Of a DNA stretch of 64,000 nt, positions 41,888-53,179 are shown piece after piece (position 1 is the stretch's first letter; every line of letters starts with the position of its first letter). The notes under the pieces are model-generated. The model worked only from the letters and a program-made list of their open reading frames with translations, did no database searches and was not told the DNA's origin. The stretch is taken from contig CAVZGE010000003.1 in the NCBI GenBank assembly GCA_963774745.1, positions 310,001 through 374,000 of the forward strand. The letters are read 5' to 3'. This DNA comes from Prado023 sp963774745. GTDB taxonomy: Bacteria; Actinomycetota; Actinomycetes; S36-B12; CAIYMF01. The position numbers were made by a program, and so were the translations under genes.

Positions 41888-43867
41888 ATGCCCAAGGACA
41901 AGCCCTGGATGATGCGCACGTACGCCGGGCACTCCTCGGCGACGGCCTCCAACGAGCTGTTCCGGCGCAACCTCGAGAAGGGCCAGACCGGCCTGTCGGT
42001 CGCCTTCGACCTGCCGACCCAGACCGGCTACGACCCGGACGCCGAGCTCGCGCGCGGCGAGGTGGGCAAGGTGGGCGTGCCGATCAGCCACATCGGTGAC
42101 ATGCACAAGCTCCTCGACGGCATCCCGCTGGACCGGATGAACACGTCGATGACGATCAACGCCACCGCGATGTACCTGCTGGCGCTGTACGTGGCTGTTG
42201 CCGAGGAGAACGGCATCGAGCCGGCCGCGCTCTCGGGGACGACGCAGAACGACATCATCAAGGAGTACCTGTCGCGGGGCACCTACGTGTTCCCGCCCGC
42301 CCCGAGCCTGCGGCTGATCACCGACATGATCGCCTACACCGTCACCGACATCCCCAAGTGGAACCCGATCAACATCTGCAGCTACCACCTGCAGGAGGCC
42401 GGCGCGACGCCCGTGCAGGAGATCGCCTACGCGATGGCCACCGCGATCGCCGTGCTCGACGCGGTGCGCGACTCCGGGCAGGTGCCCGCCGAGCGGTTCG
42501 GTGAGGTCGTCGGCCGGATCTCCTTCTTCGTCAACGCCGGCGTGCGGTTCGTCGAGGAGATGTGCAAGATGCGCGCCTTCGTCCAGCTGTGGGACGAGCT
42601 CACCCTCGAGCGCTACGGCGTCACCGACGCCAAGCAGCGCCGGTTCCGCTACGGCGTGCAGGTCAACTCCCTGGGCCTGACCGAGGCGCAGCCGGAGAAC
42701 AACATCCAGCGGATCGTGCTGGAGATGCTCGGCGTGACGCTGTCGAAGGACGCGCGCGCCCGCGCCATCCAGCTGCCGGCGTGGAACGAGGCGCTGGGCC
42801 TGCCGCGGCCGTGGGACCAGCAGTGGTCGCTGCGCATGCAGCAGGTGCTGGCCTACGAGTCCGACCTCCTGGAGTACCCCGACCTGTTCGAGGGGTCGGT
42901 CGTCGTCGCCGAGAAGACCGCCGAGCTGGTCGCCGGTGCCCGCGAGGAGCTCGAGCGCGTCCAGGCGATGGGCGGGGCCGTCGCCGCCGTCGAGAGCGGG
43001 TACATGAAGTCTGCGCTCGTGGGAGCCCATGCCGCTCGGCGCGGCCGCGTGGAGTCCGGCGAGGACGCCGTGATCGGCGTCAACATGTTCACCTCGACCG
43101 AGCCCAATCCGCTGCTGGCCGACCTCGACACCGCGATCCAGGTCATCGACCCGCACGTGGAGCAGGCGGCCGCCGACGCGGTGCGCGCCTGGCGGGAGGG
43201 TCGTGACGAGGCGCGGGTCGCTGCCGCCCGTACCGCCCTGGCCGCGGCGGCTGCGGGCCCCGGAAGCCTGATGCCCGCCTCCCTGGAGTGCGCCCGCGCG
43301 GGGGTGACCGTGGGGGAGTGGAGCCAGACGCTGCGCGACGTCTTCGGCGAGTACCGGGCACCCACCGGCGTGTCCGGCGTTGCCGGCGTGGTGGCGGGCA
43401 ACGAGGCACTGGCTGCCGTGCGCGAGGAGGTGCGGCGCACCGGCGAGGAGCTCGGTGGCGGGCACCTGCGGTTCCTGGTCGGCAAGCCCGGATTGGACGG
43501 GCACTCGAACGGTGCCGAGCAGATCGCCGTGCGTGCGCGGGACGCCGGCTTCGAGGTGGTCTACCAGGGCATCCGGCTCACGCCGGCGCAGATCGTGGCG
43601 GCGGCCGTCGCCGAGGACGTCCACGTCGTGGGCCTGTCGATCCTGTCCGGCTCGCACATGGTGGCGGTCCCCGAGGTCCTGGCCGGGATGCGCGCGGCAG
43701 GCATGGCCGACGTGCCCGTGGTGGTCGGCGGGATCATCCCGGACTCCGACGCTGCGGCCCTGCTCGAGCAGGGCGTTGCGGCGGTCTTCACGCCCAAGGA
43801 CTACGACGCAACCGCCGTGATGGCGCGGGTGGTCGCCACCATCCGCACGGCCAACGGCCTGGACTGA
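41888..43867 (+). CDS. ecm: Ethylmalonyl-CoA mutase
   Basis: Coenzyme-B12 mutase that converts (2R)-ethylmalonyl-CoA to methylsuccinyl-CoA, the signature isomerisation of the ethylmalonyl-CoA pathway; 659 aa in one chain. N-terminal TIM-barrel substrate domain (WMMRTYAGHSSATASNELF; SGTTQNDIIKEYL), C-terminal B12 domain with D-x-H-x-x-G in GKPGLDGHSNGAEQ (Asp537, His539), LSILSGS and VVGGIIP. It lacks the roughly 60-residue N-terminal extension of methylmalonyl-CoA mutases and has YAGHSSA where those usually have YAGFSTA, as expected for the Ecm clade. The co-occurring ccr gene supports the assignment. Confidence 0.9.
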   Translation: MPKDKPWMMRTYAGHSSATASNELFRRNLEKGQTGLSVAFDLPTQTGYDPDAELARGEVGKVGVPISHIGDMHKLLDGIPLDRMNTSMTINATAMYLLALYVAVAEENGIEPAALSGTTQNDIIKEYLSRGTYVFPPAPSLRLITDMIAYTVTDIPKWNPINICSYHLQEAGATPVQEIAYAMATAIAVLDAVRDSGQVPAERFGEVVGRISFFVNAGVRFVEEMCKMRAFVQLWDELTLERYGVTDAKQRRFRYGVQVNSLGLTEAQPENNIQRIVLEMLGVTLSKDARARAIQLPAWNEALGLPRPWDQQWSLRMQQVLAYESDLLEYPDLFEGSVVVAEKTAELVAGAREELERVQAMGGAVAAVESGYMKSALVGAHAARRGRVESGEDAVIGVNMFTSTEPNPLLADLDTAIQVIDPHVEQAAADAVRAWREGRDEARVAAARTALAAAAAGPGSLMPASLECARAGVTVGEWSQTLRDVFGEYRAPTGVSGVAGVVAGNEALAAVREEVRRTGEELGGGHLRFLVGKPGLDGHSNGAEQIAVRARDAGFEVVYQGIRLTPAQIVAAAVAEDVHVVGLSILSGSHMVAVPEVLAGMRAAGMADVPVVVGGIIPDSDAAALLEQGVAAVFTPKDYDATAVMARVVATIRTANGLD

Positions 43868-43877
43868 TCGACCGCGA

Positions 43878-43928
43878 CCACGTGCTGACGATTCCGACGC
43901 TGGGAGGGTCGGAATCGTCAGCACGTGG
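43878..43928. terminator. Palindromic hairpin element, copy B (ecm-nucS gap)
   Basis: Perfect 21-bp inverted repeat (arms 43878-43898 and 43908-43928) with 9-nt loop GCTGGGAGG, between the convergent ecm and nucS genes. The core TGCTGACGATTCCGAC matches copy A at 12725 except for a swapped base pair and one further base. Probably acts as a two-way terminator; no T-run. Confidence 0.65.
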
Positions 43929-43941
43929 GCCGGGGTGGGAT

Positions 43942-44616
43942 TCAGAACAGGCGGGAATCCGGGTCATCGACGCCTCGTAGGGTGTCGTAGTCGACCACGA
44001 CGCAGCGGATGCCGCGGTCCTCGGCCAGCGTGCGCGCCTGCGGCTTGATCTCCTGGGCCGCGAACACGCCGGCGACCGGTGCCAGCAGTGGGTCGCGGTT
44101 GAGCAGCTCGAGGTAGCGGGTCAGCTGCTCGACGCCGTCGATGTCGCCACGACGCTTGACCTCCACGGCCACCGAGGCGCCCGCGTGGTCGCGGAACAGG
44201 ATGTCCACCGGGCCGATCGCGGTCATGTGCTCGCGGCGGACCAGCTCCCACCCGGCGCCGAACACGCCTGGCTGGTCGGCGAGCAACGCCTGCAGGTGGG
44301 CCTCGACGCCGTCCTTGACCAGTCCGGGATCCACACCGAGCTCGTGGCGGGAGTCGTGGTGCACGGCGGTGATGGTGATGATCAGGCTCTCGCCCGCCCG
44401 GTTCGACACGGTCCAGGTGCCCACCCCGGAACCATCGACCTCCTCGCGCACGGCGCAGGGCGGGCTCATCCAGTTCAGCGGCTTGTAGGCCCGGTCGTCG
44501 GCGTGCACCGACACGGAGCCGTCAGCCTTCGTCAGGATGAGCCGGGTTGCCATGGGCAGGTGGGCCGAGAGCCGCCCGACGTAGTCCACCGAGCAGTCGG
44601 CCACCACCAGTCGCAT
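43942..44616 (-). CDS. nucS: Mismatch-specific endonuclease NucS (EndoMS)
   Basis: Non-canonical mismatch-repair nuclease of Archaea and Actinobacteria that lack MutS/MutL; 224 aa. N-terminal DNA-binding beta domain (MRLVVADCSVDYVGRLSAHL), C-terminal RecB-like nuclease core with GPVDILFRD (catalytic Asp) and VAVEVKRRGDIDGVEQLTRY (Glu-x-Lys), ending in a short tail (DPDSRLF) that resembles the sliding-clamp-binding end of the family. ATG 44616 has the -10 box TACCCT 6 nt upstream; the open frame extends far further but is not conserved. Confidence 0.95.
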   Translation of the reverse strand: MRLVVADCSVDYVGRLSAHLPMATRLILTKADGSVSVHADDRAYKPLNWMSPPCAVREEVDGSGVGTWTVSNRAGESLIITITAVHHDSRHELGVDPGLVKDGVEAHLQALLADQPGVFGAGWELVRREHMTAIGPVDILFRDHAGASVAVEVKRRGDIDGVEQLTRYLELLNRDPLLAPVAGVFAAQEIKPQARTLAEDRGIRCVVVDYDTLRGVDDPDSRLF

Positions 44617-44622
44617 CCACAG

Positions 44623-44628
44623 AGGGTA
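44623..44628 (-). promoter_or_regulatory. -10 box TACCCT of nucS, leaderless spacing
   Basis: TACCCT on the minus strand is 6 nt before ATG 44616; no Shine-Dalgarno lies between. Confidence 0.5.
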
Positions 44629-44749
44629 CCTGTGCGGGGGTGACTCGGGGGGCGATGACCTGCGTTCGGGGGGCTGGTGCAAGACTGGCGGACGGCGTGG
44701 ATGCAGCCACGCGATGGGCATTTCGGGCGTTCTTCTCGAGAGGATGAGC

Positions 44750-46525
<1,776 letters not shown>

Positions 46526-46531
46526 GCCCTC

Positions 46532-46566
46532 GCGGGTGCCCCGGCCGGATCGGTCGGGGCACCCGC
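46532..46566. terminator. Strong bidirectional hairpin terminator
   Basis: GCGGGTGCCCCG, an 11-nt loop, CGGGGCACCCGC: perfect 12-bp stem in the gap between two convergent genes, 7 bp after the double dehydrogenase stop. Confidence 0.65.
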
Positions 46567-46612
46567 ACGTCGAGGCTGGGTCGGTAGGGGCGCGGGTGCT
46601 TCCAGGTCGGGC

Positions 46613-47380
46613 TCAGGCCTGGCGGTCCATGCGCGCGAACGGGTGCACATCGCTCCAGCGCTCCATCGGGCCATGCCACGTGGTGGCCAGGGGGGCGCTG
46701 CCGGGCGCGACCGCCCGGACGATGCCGTCCAATGCGATCCGGGCGTACGTCTCCCCGACCCAGAGGTGCTTGGCTCCAGGGACGGCGACGACCTCGGCCT
46801 GGGGCACCCCGGCGAACCGGCGGGCGACATCAGCGGGCGAGGCGAACTCGTCGAGCTCGGGGACCAGCGCGGTGACCGGGCGCCCGGCGGCCGCCCAGCC
46901 GGCGACGTCGGTCTCGTCGGACCACCGCCCCGGTGGGGACAGCAGCACTGCGCCGGCCACGGGGTCCACGTTGCCCCAGCGCAGGATCACGTCGGTGCCG
47001 AACGACCAGCCCACCGCCCACGGATCGACGAACCCCTGGGCCGTGACCTCGGCCACGGCGGCGCGGAGGTCCTGGCCCTCGCCCCGGTTCTCGTCGAACG
47101 TCCCCTCGCTGGTGCCCGCGCCGGACGTGGTCCCACGGGTGTTGAAGCGCAGGACGCCGATGCCTGCCAGCGCGGGAAGTCGCCAGGCAGCCTTGCGGAT
47201 GACGTGGCTGTCCATGGATCCGCCGTGGGTCGGCAGCGGGTGGCAGAAGACGATCACCGCGCGGGGATCGGACTCCGGGGGCAGCGACCACTCGCCGACC
47301 AGCCGAACCCCGTCCTCGGTGAGCAGCGACACCGGATACCGGCGGGCGGGCAGGACCGAGTTGGCGGCGATGTGGGTCAC
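46613..47380 (-). CDS. Alpha/beta-hydrolase
   Basis: 255 aa, alpha/beta-hydrolase fold close to the dienelactone hydrolase/CocE-like group. IVFCHPLPTHGGSMDSHVI near the N terminus forms the oxyanion region, the nucleophile elbow is GWSFGTD (Ser), the acid may be in PELDEFASP, and the His is in PGAKHLWVGE. Substrate unknown. GTG 47380 has -10 TACCCT 7 nt upstream, so it is probably a single-gene leaderless transcript. Confidence 0.8.
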   Translation of the reverse strand: MTHIAANSVLPARRYPVSLLTEDGVRLVGEWSLPPESDPRAVIVFCHPLPTHGGSMDSHVIRKAAWRLPALAGIGVLRFNTRGTTSGAGTSEGTFDENRGEGQDLRAAVAEVTAQGFVDPWAVGWSFGTDVILRWGNVDPVAGAVLLSPPGRWSDETDVAGWAAAGRPVTALVPELDEFASPADVARRFAGVPQAEVVAVPGAKHLWVGETYARIALDGIVRAVAPGSAPLATTWHGPMERWSDVHPFARMDRQA

Positions 47381-47387
47381 AGCAGCA

Positions 47388-47393
47388 AGGGTA
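47388..47393 (-). promoter_or_regulatory. -10 box TACCCT of the alpha/beta-hydrolase gene, leaderless spacing
   Basis: TACCCT on the minus strand is 7 nt before GTG 47380. Confidence 0.45.
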
Positions 47394-47410
47394 GGCGCCC
47401 GGCGGTTGGG

Positions 47411-47689
47411 CTACCGGGGGCGCCAGCGGGAGCGGTTGTTCCAGCAGGGCGTGTGCCAGTGCCGCCGGAACTCGTCACCGTCGTGGCGGTCGGCCCGCCA
47501 GGCGACGATGTGGGCCAGGCCGGGGCGGATCTCCTGCTCGCAGCCCGGGCACCGGTAGGCCTTCGTGGCGGCGGCGCCGGTGATGGTGCGCACGTGCCAC
47601 TCGCCGTCGGGGTGGGACTGGGACGACTGCACGGATCCGATCGGGCGCAGGTCTGCTGCGTCCTCCGCCCGCCGGTTCCTGCGCCCCAT
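47411..47689 (-). CDS. Conserved hypothetical small protein with a Cys pair (zinc-ribbon-like)
   Basis: 92 aa; no function recognised. Middle part YRCPGCEQEIRPGLAHIVAW has a C-x-x-C pair, and HWHTPCW near the C terminus supplies His and a third Cys, so a bound zinc is plausible. The N terminus is basic and polar (MGRRNRRAEDAADLRP). Similar small proteins are common in Actinobacteria. ATG 47689 is chosen because TACCGT lies 6 nt upstream; the frame extends 20 codons further to 47749. Confidence 0.65.
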   Translation of the reverse strand: MGRRNRRAEDAADLRPIGSVQSSQSHPDGEWHVRTITGAAATKAYRCPGCEQEIRPGLAHIVAWRADRHDGDEFRRHWHTPCWNNRSRWRPR

Positions 47690-47695
47690 GGGGCA

Positions 47696-47701
47696 ACGGT
47701 A
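47696..47701 (-). promoter_or_regulatory. -10 box TACCGT of the small zinc-ribbon-like gene, leaderless spacing
   Basis: TACCGT on the minus strand is 6 nt before ATG 47689. It fixes that start, because the longer frame would begin upstream of the promoter. Confidence 0.45.
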
Positions 47702-47734
47702 GTCCGACGCCGCCCGCCACGGCTGCACAGTCGC

Positions 47735-47740
47735 TAGCCT
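47735..47740 (+). promoter_or_regulatory. -10 box TAGCCT of the hydrolase at 47748, leaderless spacing
   Basis: TAGCCT is 7 nt before ATG 47748 and divergent from the previous box, 33 bp away. Confidence 0.45.
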
Positions 47741-47747
47741 TCGCACC

Positions 47748-48530
47748 ATGCTGCATCACGTCGAGAGTGGAACCGGTCGGCCCGTCGTCCTCCTGCACGC
47801 CTTCCCGATGGACAGCGCCCTCTGGGCGGCGCAGCGCAAGGCGTTGGCGCAGGCGGGCCACCGGGTGATCACCCCGGACCTACCGGGCTTCGGGGGCAGC
47901 GCACCGGTCGCGGCACCCCCCTCGGTGGACGTGATGGCCGATGCCGTGGCCGAGCTCCTCGATCATCTCGGGATCGAGCGTGCGGTCGTGGGCGGGCTGT
48001 CGATGGGCGGGTACGTGACGATGGCGATGCTGCGCCGGCACCCGCAGCGACTCTCGGCGATCGTCCTGGCCGACACCAAGGCGGGCGCCGATACCCCGGA
48101 CGCGGCCGCGAACAGGGAGGCGGTGGCCACGGCGGTCGAGGCCGCGGGCACCGCTGCGGGCATCGCCGACGGGATGCTGCCCAACCTCCTGGGAGCCACG
48201 ACCCGCGGCACCAGGCCCGATGTGGTGACAGCCGTGCATCGATGGATCGGTGCCCAGCCCGCAGCGGGCGTGGCGTGGGCGCAACGGGCGATGGCAGCAC
48301 GCCCCGATTCACTGGTGGACATCGCGGCCTTCGGCGGGCCGGTGCTGCTCGTGTACGGCGCCGAGGACACGATCTCGCCGGTTGCCGATGCCGTGGCGAT
48401 GGCCGATGCGGCGCGATCCGGGGGGAGCGCCACGACCGTGGTCGAGATCCCGGCCGCGGGCCACCTGACCGCCGTCGAGGACCCGGACGCGGTCACCCGT
48501 GCCCTGCGGGCCTGGCTCGACGCGCTCTGA
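47748..48530 (+). CDS. Alpha/beta-hydrolase (3-oxoadipate enol-lactonase-like)
   Basis: 260 aa single-domain alpha/beta hydrolase. VVLLHAFPMDSALWAAQ gives the oxyanion HG-type loop, GGLSMGGYVTM the nucleophile Ser elbow, VYGAEDTISP the acid, and EIPAAGHLTAVEDP the catalytic His. The overall pattern resembles PcaD/RutD-type hydrolases, but no aromatic-catabolism genes are near, so the substrate is open. Converges on ccr. Confidence 0.82.
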   Translation: MLHHVESGTGRPVVLLHAFPMDSALWAAQRKALAQAGHRVITPDLPGFGGSAPVAAPPSVDVMADAVAELLDHLGIERAVVGGLSMGGYVTMAMLRRHPQRLSAIVLADTKAGADTPDAAANREAVATAVEAAGTAAGIADGMLPNLLGATTRGTRPDVVTAVHRWIGAQPAAGVAWAQRAMAARPDSLVDIAAFGGPVLLVYGAEDTISPVADAVAMADAARSGGSATTVVEIPAAGHLTAVEDPDAVTRALRAWLDAL

Positions 48531-48543
48531 GGCGCCTGGACCA

Positions 48544-48583
48544 CAGGTCGGCCCCGCCGGCAGTTGGCGGCGCGGCCGACCTG
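48544..48583. terminator. Nested hairpin between the hydrolase and ccr
   Basis: Outer stem CAGGTCGGCC/GGCCGACCTG (10 bp) encloses an inner CCGCC/GGCGG stem. It lies in the 60-bp gap between two convergent genes, so probably a two-way terminator. Confidence 0.55.
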
Positions 48584-48590
48584 CCGGGGG

Positions 48591-49928
48591 TCAGACCCCG
48601 CGGAACCGGTTGATCGCGTCGATGTGCTTGGCGCGCTTGGCCTCGTCGCGCACGCCCAAGCCCTCCTCGGGGGACAGGCACAGGACGCCGACCTTGCCCT
48701 GGTGCAGGTTGCGGTGCACCTCGAAGGCGGCGTCGCCGGCTCGGTCGAGTGGGAAGGTCTGGGACAGGGTGGGGTGGATCAGCCCGCGGTCGATCAGCCT
48801 GTTGGCCTCGTAGGCCTCGCGGTAGTTCGCGAAGTGCGAGCCGATGATCCGCTTGAGGTTCATCCAGAAGTACCGGTTGTCGTACTCGTGCATGTAGCCG
48901 GAGGTGGAGGCGCAGGTGGCGATGGTGCCGCCCTTGCGGGTCACGTAGACCGAGGCGCCGAAGGTCTCACGGCCCGGGTGCTCGAAGACGATGTCGACGT
49001 CCTCGCCGCCGGTGAGCTCGCGGATCCGCTTGCCGAACCGCTGCCACTCCTTGGGATCCTGGGTGCTCTCGTCCTTCCAGAACCGGTAGTCCTCGGCGCG
49101 GCGGTCGATGATCAGCTCGGCGCCCATCTTGCGCACGATGTCGGCCTTGTCGTCGCTGGAGACCACGCACACCGGCGTCGCGCCGCCGTTGAGGGCCATC
49201 TGCGTGGCGTAGGAGCCCAGGCCGCCGGACGCCCCCCAGATCAGGACCGTGTCGCCCTGCTTCATGCCCGCACCGTTGCGCGAGACCAGCTGGCGGTAGG
49301 CGGTGGAGTTGACCAGGCCGGGAGCGGCCGCCTCCTCCCACGTCAGGTGCCGGGGCTTGGGCATGAGCTGGTTGGACTTGACCAGCGCGACCTCAGCCAG
49401 GCCGCCGAAGTTGGTCTCGAAGCCCCAGATCCGCTGCTCGGGATCCATCATCGTGTCGTTGTGGCCCGCCGGGCTCTCCAGCTCGACGCTCAGGCAGTGC
49501 GCGACGACCTCGTCCCCGGGCTTCCACGCGTTGACGCCGGGGCCGGTGCGCAGCACGACGCCGGCGAGGTCGGAGCCGACCACGTGATACGGCAGGTCGT
49601 GGCGCTTGGCCAGTGCGTGGGTGCGTCCGTACCGGCTCAGGAAGCCGAACGTGCTGACGGGCTCGAAGATCGAGGACCAGACCGTGTTGTAGTTGATCGC
49701 CGAGGCCATGACGGCGACCAGTGCCTCGCCCGGACCGAGTTCGGGGACGGGCACCTCATCCAGGTGCAGGGACTTGCGGGGGTCCTTCTCGCGGCTCGGG
49801 ATCCCGGCGAACATCTGCTCCTCGTCCTTGTGGACGGTGACGCCGCGGTACGACTCGGGCATCGCGATGTCGGCGAACCCCGGCTCGAGGTGGGCATCGG
49901 CCAGGATCGCGTCGAGGATCTGCTTCAC
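48591..49928 (-). CDS. ccr: Crotonyl-CoA carboxylase/reductase
   Basis: NADPH-dependent reductive carboxylation of crotonyl-CoA to (2S)-ethylmalonyl-CoA, the defining enzyme of the ethylmalonyl-CoA pathway; 445 aa, MDR superfamily. Cofactor domain with IWGASGGLGSYATQMA. The four residues described as holding CO2 in the Kitasatospora setae enzyme fall at exactly the same numbers here: Asn81 (INYNTVW), Phe170 and Glu171 (WGFETNFGG), His365 (IIGSHFANYRE). Carboxylation, not plain reduction, is therefore expected. GTG 49928 has GGAGG 7 nt upstream, and the palindromic operator begins about 41 nt before it. Confidence 0.96.
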   Translation of the reverse strand: MKQILDAILADAHLEPGFADIAMPESYRGVTVHKDEEQMFAGIPSREKDPRKSLHLDEVPVPELGPGEALVAVMASAINYNTVWSSIFEPVSTFGFLSRYGRTHALAKRHDLPYHVVGSDLAGVVLRTGPGVNAWKPGDEVVAHCLSVELESPAGHNDTMMDPEQRIWGFETNFGGLAEVALVKSNQLMPKPRHLTWEEAAAPGLVNSTAYRQLVSRNGAGMKQGDTVLIWGASGGLGSYATQMALNGGATPVCVVSSDDKADIVRKMGAELIIDRRAEDYRFWKDESTQDPKEWQRFGKRIRELTGGEDVDIVFEHPGRETFGASVYVTRKGGTIATCASTSGYMHEYDNRYFWMNLKRIIGSHFANYREAYEANRLIDRGLIHPTLSQTFPLDRAGDAAFEVHRNLHQGKVGVLCLSPEEGLGVRDEAKRAKHIDAINRFRGV

Positions 49929-49969
49929 GGGGGGACCTCCAGGGATGTCGGACGAGTACCGGTCCCGTT

Positions 49970-49991
49970 CAGGCTACTGCTCAGTAACCTC
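49970..49991 (-). promoter_or_regulatory. 22-bp palindromic operator of ccr
   Basis: Read on the minus strand: GAGGTTAC, centre TGAGCA, GTAGCCTG. It matches the site at 40971-40992 at 19 of 22 bases, in the same orientation relative to the gene and at nearly the same distance (41 versus 42 nt) from the start codon. The TAGCCT within the right arm could be the -10 box, giving a leader of about 35 nt with a ribosome-binding site. Confidence 0.7.
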
Positions 49992-50084
49992 TCGACGACA
50001 CCCGGGGCGGGGTTGGCCCGCGGGGGCGGGAGGCATGCCGGGATCGCCCATGGGCTGGGAGATCCCGCGCTCCGAGAGGGCTGG

Positions 50085-50573
50085 TCAGTGTGCTGGTGCG
50101 TCCTTCGCGGGCTCGACGAGCTCGACGAGCACGCCGCCGCAGTCCTTCGGGTGCACGAAGTTGACCCGGGAGCCGGCGGTGCCCTGCTTGGGCACGTCGT
50201 AGAGCAGGCGCACCCCGGCTGCGCGCAGGCGCTCGCCGGCCACGTCGATGTCGCTCACGCGGAAGGCCAGCTGCTGCAGCCCCTCACCGCTGCGGGCCAG
50301 GAACTTTCCGATGGGGGAGTCGTCGCGCAGGGGTGCCAGGAGCTGCAGGAAGGATCCCGAGCCGGCGACGTCGATCATCGCCTCGCGCACGCCCTGCTCC
50401 TCGTTGACCTCCTCGTGGACGCTGTGCAGGCCGAACGCCCTCTCGTAGAACGCGATCGCGACGTCGAGGTCAGCCACGGCGAGCCCGACGTGGTCGATGC
50501 GCTCGACCAGGGGACCGAGGGCTGCCACCGGTGACGAACCGGACATCTCGGGAGTGGGGGTGGGAGCGTCCAT
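50085..50573 (-). CDS. mce: Methylmalonyl-CoA/ethylmalonyl-CoA epimerase
   Basis: Metal-dependent epimerase of the vicinal-oxygen-chelate fold; 162 aa. In the ethylmalonyl-CoA pathway it interconverts the C2 epimers of ethylmalonyl- and methylmalonyl-CoA. Expected metal ligands are His in IDHVGLAV, Gln in SFLQLLAP and Glu in GGVLVELVEP. The position usually His (HHVAFEV) is Gln in GLQQLAFRV, a variant I recall in other actinobacterial homologues. It precedes ccr on the same strand by 156 bp but ccr has its own operator. Divergent from the thiolase gene. Confidence 0.9.
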   Translation of the reverse strand: MDAPTPTPEMSGSSPVAALGPLVERIDHVGLAVADLDVAIAFYERAFGLHSVHEEVNEEQGVREAMIDVAGSGSFLQLLAPLRDDSPIGKFLARSGEGLQQLAFRVSDIDVAGERLRAAGVRLLYDVPKQGTAGSRVNFVHPKDCGGVLVELVEPAKDAPAH

Positions 50574-50835
50574 GGCGGACCGCCTTCCTGTCGGGCGCGG
50601 GGCCAGACCTGTTGCCGGGGACCGGCGGGCACGTGGGTCCGCCCGCGTGGATTCAGCCTACGCCGTGGGCGATCCCGCCCTCGGGGCGCGGTGCCGACCC
50701 GCGATGCGACCGCCGGCGCCGGGGTGCCGTCCTGCGTGCGATCGGTCGAGCCGAGCCGGTGTTCCGTCGCTGGGGCCGCGTGGCTATCGTGGGGCGTGAA
50801 TCAGCACGCCAGGCTTCATGAGAGAGAGGCACGCC
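50574..50835. promoter_or_regulatory. Divergent promoter region between the epimerase and thiolase genes
   Basis: No gene seen. For the thiolase: TTCCGT (50762-50767), 17 bp, TATCGT (50785-50790), then GAGAGAG before the ATG. For the epimerase: TAGGCT on the minus strand (50655-50660), about 80 nt before its ATG. The palindrome found at 40971 and 49970 is not present here. Confidence 0.35.
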
Positions 50836-52025
<1,190 letters not shown>

Positions 52026-52036
52026 GCCGGCCCGGT

Positions 52037-52073
52037 GACCACGGATCGTCGACTTCTGCGACGATTCGTGGTC
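52037..52073. terminator. Hairpin after the thiolase gene
   Basis: GACCACGGATCGTCG, loop ACTTCTG, CGACGATTCGTGGTC: 15-bp stem with one G-T pair, 11 bp after the thiolase stop. Separates it from meaB. Confidence 0.6.
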
Positions 52074-52164
52074 GGAGATCCGGTCCAGCCCCAGGGTGCG
52101 CCACCCGATGGCGGATCAACCAGGTGGTGTGGGCCGAGTGACCGTCGTTGAGGAGGGGTGGGTC

Positions 52165-53127
52165 GTGGCGCGGAGCGTGGACCTCGACCAGCTGGTCGAG
52201 CGTGCCCTGATGGGCGACCCCCGCTCGGTGGGCCGGCTGATCACGCTCGTCGAGGACGGCGCCCCGCAGCTGCGCCCGTTGATGGCAGCGCTCGCCCCTC
52301 GCGCCGGGAGCGCCCACATCGTGGGGCTGACCGGGTCCCCGGGGGTCGGCAAGTCGACCACGACCTCGGCGCTGGTCACGCAGTTCCGGGCCGCTGGGCG
52401 CCGGGTCGGGGTGCTGGCGGTCGATCCCTCCTCGCCGTTCTCCGGCGGCGCCCTGCTGGGGGACCGGATCCGGATGCAGGAGCACGCCACCGATCCGGAG
52501 GTGTTCATCCGCTCGATGGCCTCCCGCGGGCACCTGGGCGGGCTCGCCTCGGCGACGCCGCAGGCCGTGCGCGTCCTGGACGCCGCGGGCTGTGATCCGG
52601 TGCTCGTCGAGACTGTCGGGGTCGGGCAGTCCGAGGTGGAGGTCGCCAGCGAGGCCGATACCACCATCGTGCTGCTGGCCCCCGGGATGGGCGATGGGAT
52701 CCAGGCCGCCAAGGCGGGCATCCTGGAGGTCGGGGACATCTTCGTGGTGAACAAGGCCGATCGCGATGGCGCCGACTCGACGGCCCGCGAGCTGCGGCAC
52801 ATGATCAGCCTGGGCCCGTCGGGCCAGGCAGGGGCGTGGAAGCCGCCGGTGCTCAAGGTGATCGCCACCCGTGGTGAGGGCCTGTCGGAGCTCGCCTCGG
52901 CCATCGACGGACACCGACAGTGGCTGGCGTCCTCGGGGACGGGGGCGATCCGCCGCCGCCGTCGGGCTCGTTCGGAGATCCAGGGGATCGCCCTGGCCGC
53001 GCTGCAGGCCCGGTTCGCCGGCATCGGCGGCGATGGGTCCCTCGATGGCCTGGCCGACGACGTCGCGGCCGGGCGCACCGATGCCTTCACCGCGGCCGAC
53101 CGCATCGTGGCCGAGGTCGCCGGCTGA
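52165..53127 (+). CDS. meaB: MeaB-type GTPase chaperone of B12 mutases
   Basis: G3E-type P-loop GTPase that gates cofactor loading and protects acyl-CoA mutases from inactivation; 320 aa. Walker A GSPGVGKST (Lys63), switch region VDPSSPFSGGALLGDRIRM, Walker B-like VLVETVGVGQSE, NKAD base-recognition motif and the C-terminal dimerisation helices. GTG 52165 is chosen for AGGAGGG 7 nt upstream; the frame extends to GTG 52096. It lies 52 bp before the IcmA-like mutase gene, so that enzyme is its likely partner. Confidence 0.93.
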   Translation: MARSVDLDQLVERALMGDPRSVGRLITLVEDGAPQLRPLMAALAPRAGSAHIVGLTGSPGVGKSTTTSALVTQFRAAGRRVGVLAVDPSSPFSGGALLGDRIRMQEHATDPEVFIRSMASRGHLGGLASATPQAVRVLDAAGCDPVLVETVGVGQSEVEVASEADTTIVLLAPGMGDGIQAAKAGILEVGDIFVVNKADRDGADSTARELRHMISLGPSGQAGAWKPPVLKVIATRGEGLSELASAIDGHRQWLASSGTGAIRRRRRARSEIQGIALAALQARFAGIGGDGSLDGLADDVAAGRTDAFTAADRIVAEVAG

Positions 53128-53166
53128 GACGGCCGTCCTTGTGCCGCCCGTGGGCATCGCGACGAG

Positions 53167-53172
53167 TAGCGT
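53167..53172 (+). promoter_or_regulatory. -10 box TAGCGT of the IcmA-like gene, leaderless spacing
   Basis: TAGCGT is 7 nt before ATG 53180, in the 52-bp gap after meaB. The mutase may have its own transcript. Confidence 0.45.
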
Positions 53173-53179
53173 GACCTGC

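Noticed and set aside
41816..43924. 702-codon minus-strand frame opposite ecm
   Set aside because: A shadow of the ethylmalonyl-CoA mutase frame; its first residues come from the palindromic hairpin at 43878-43928.
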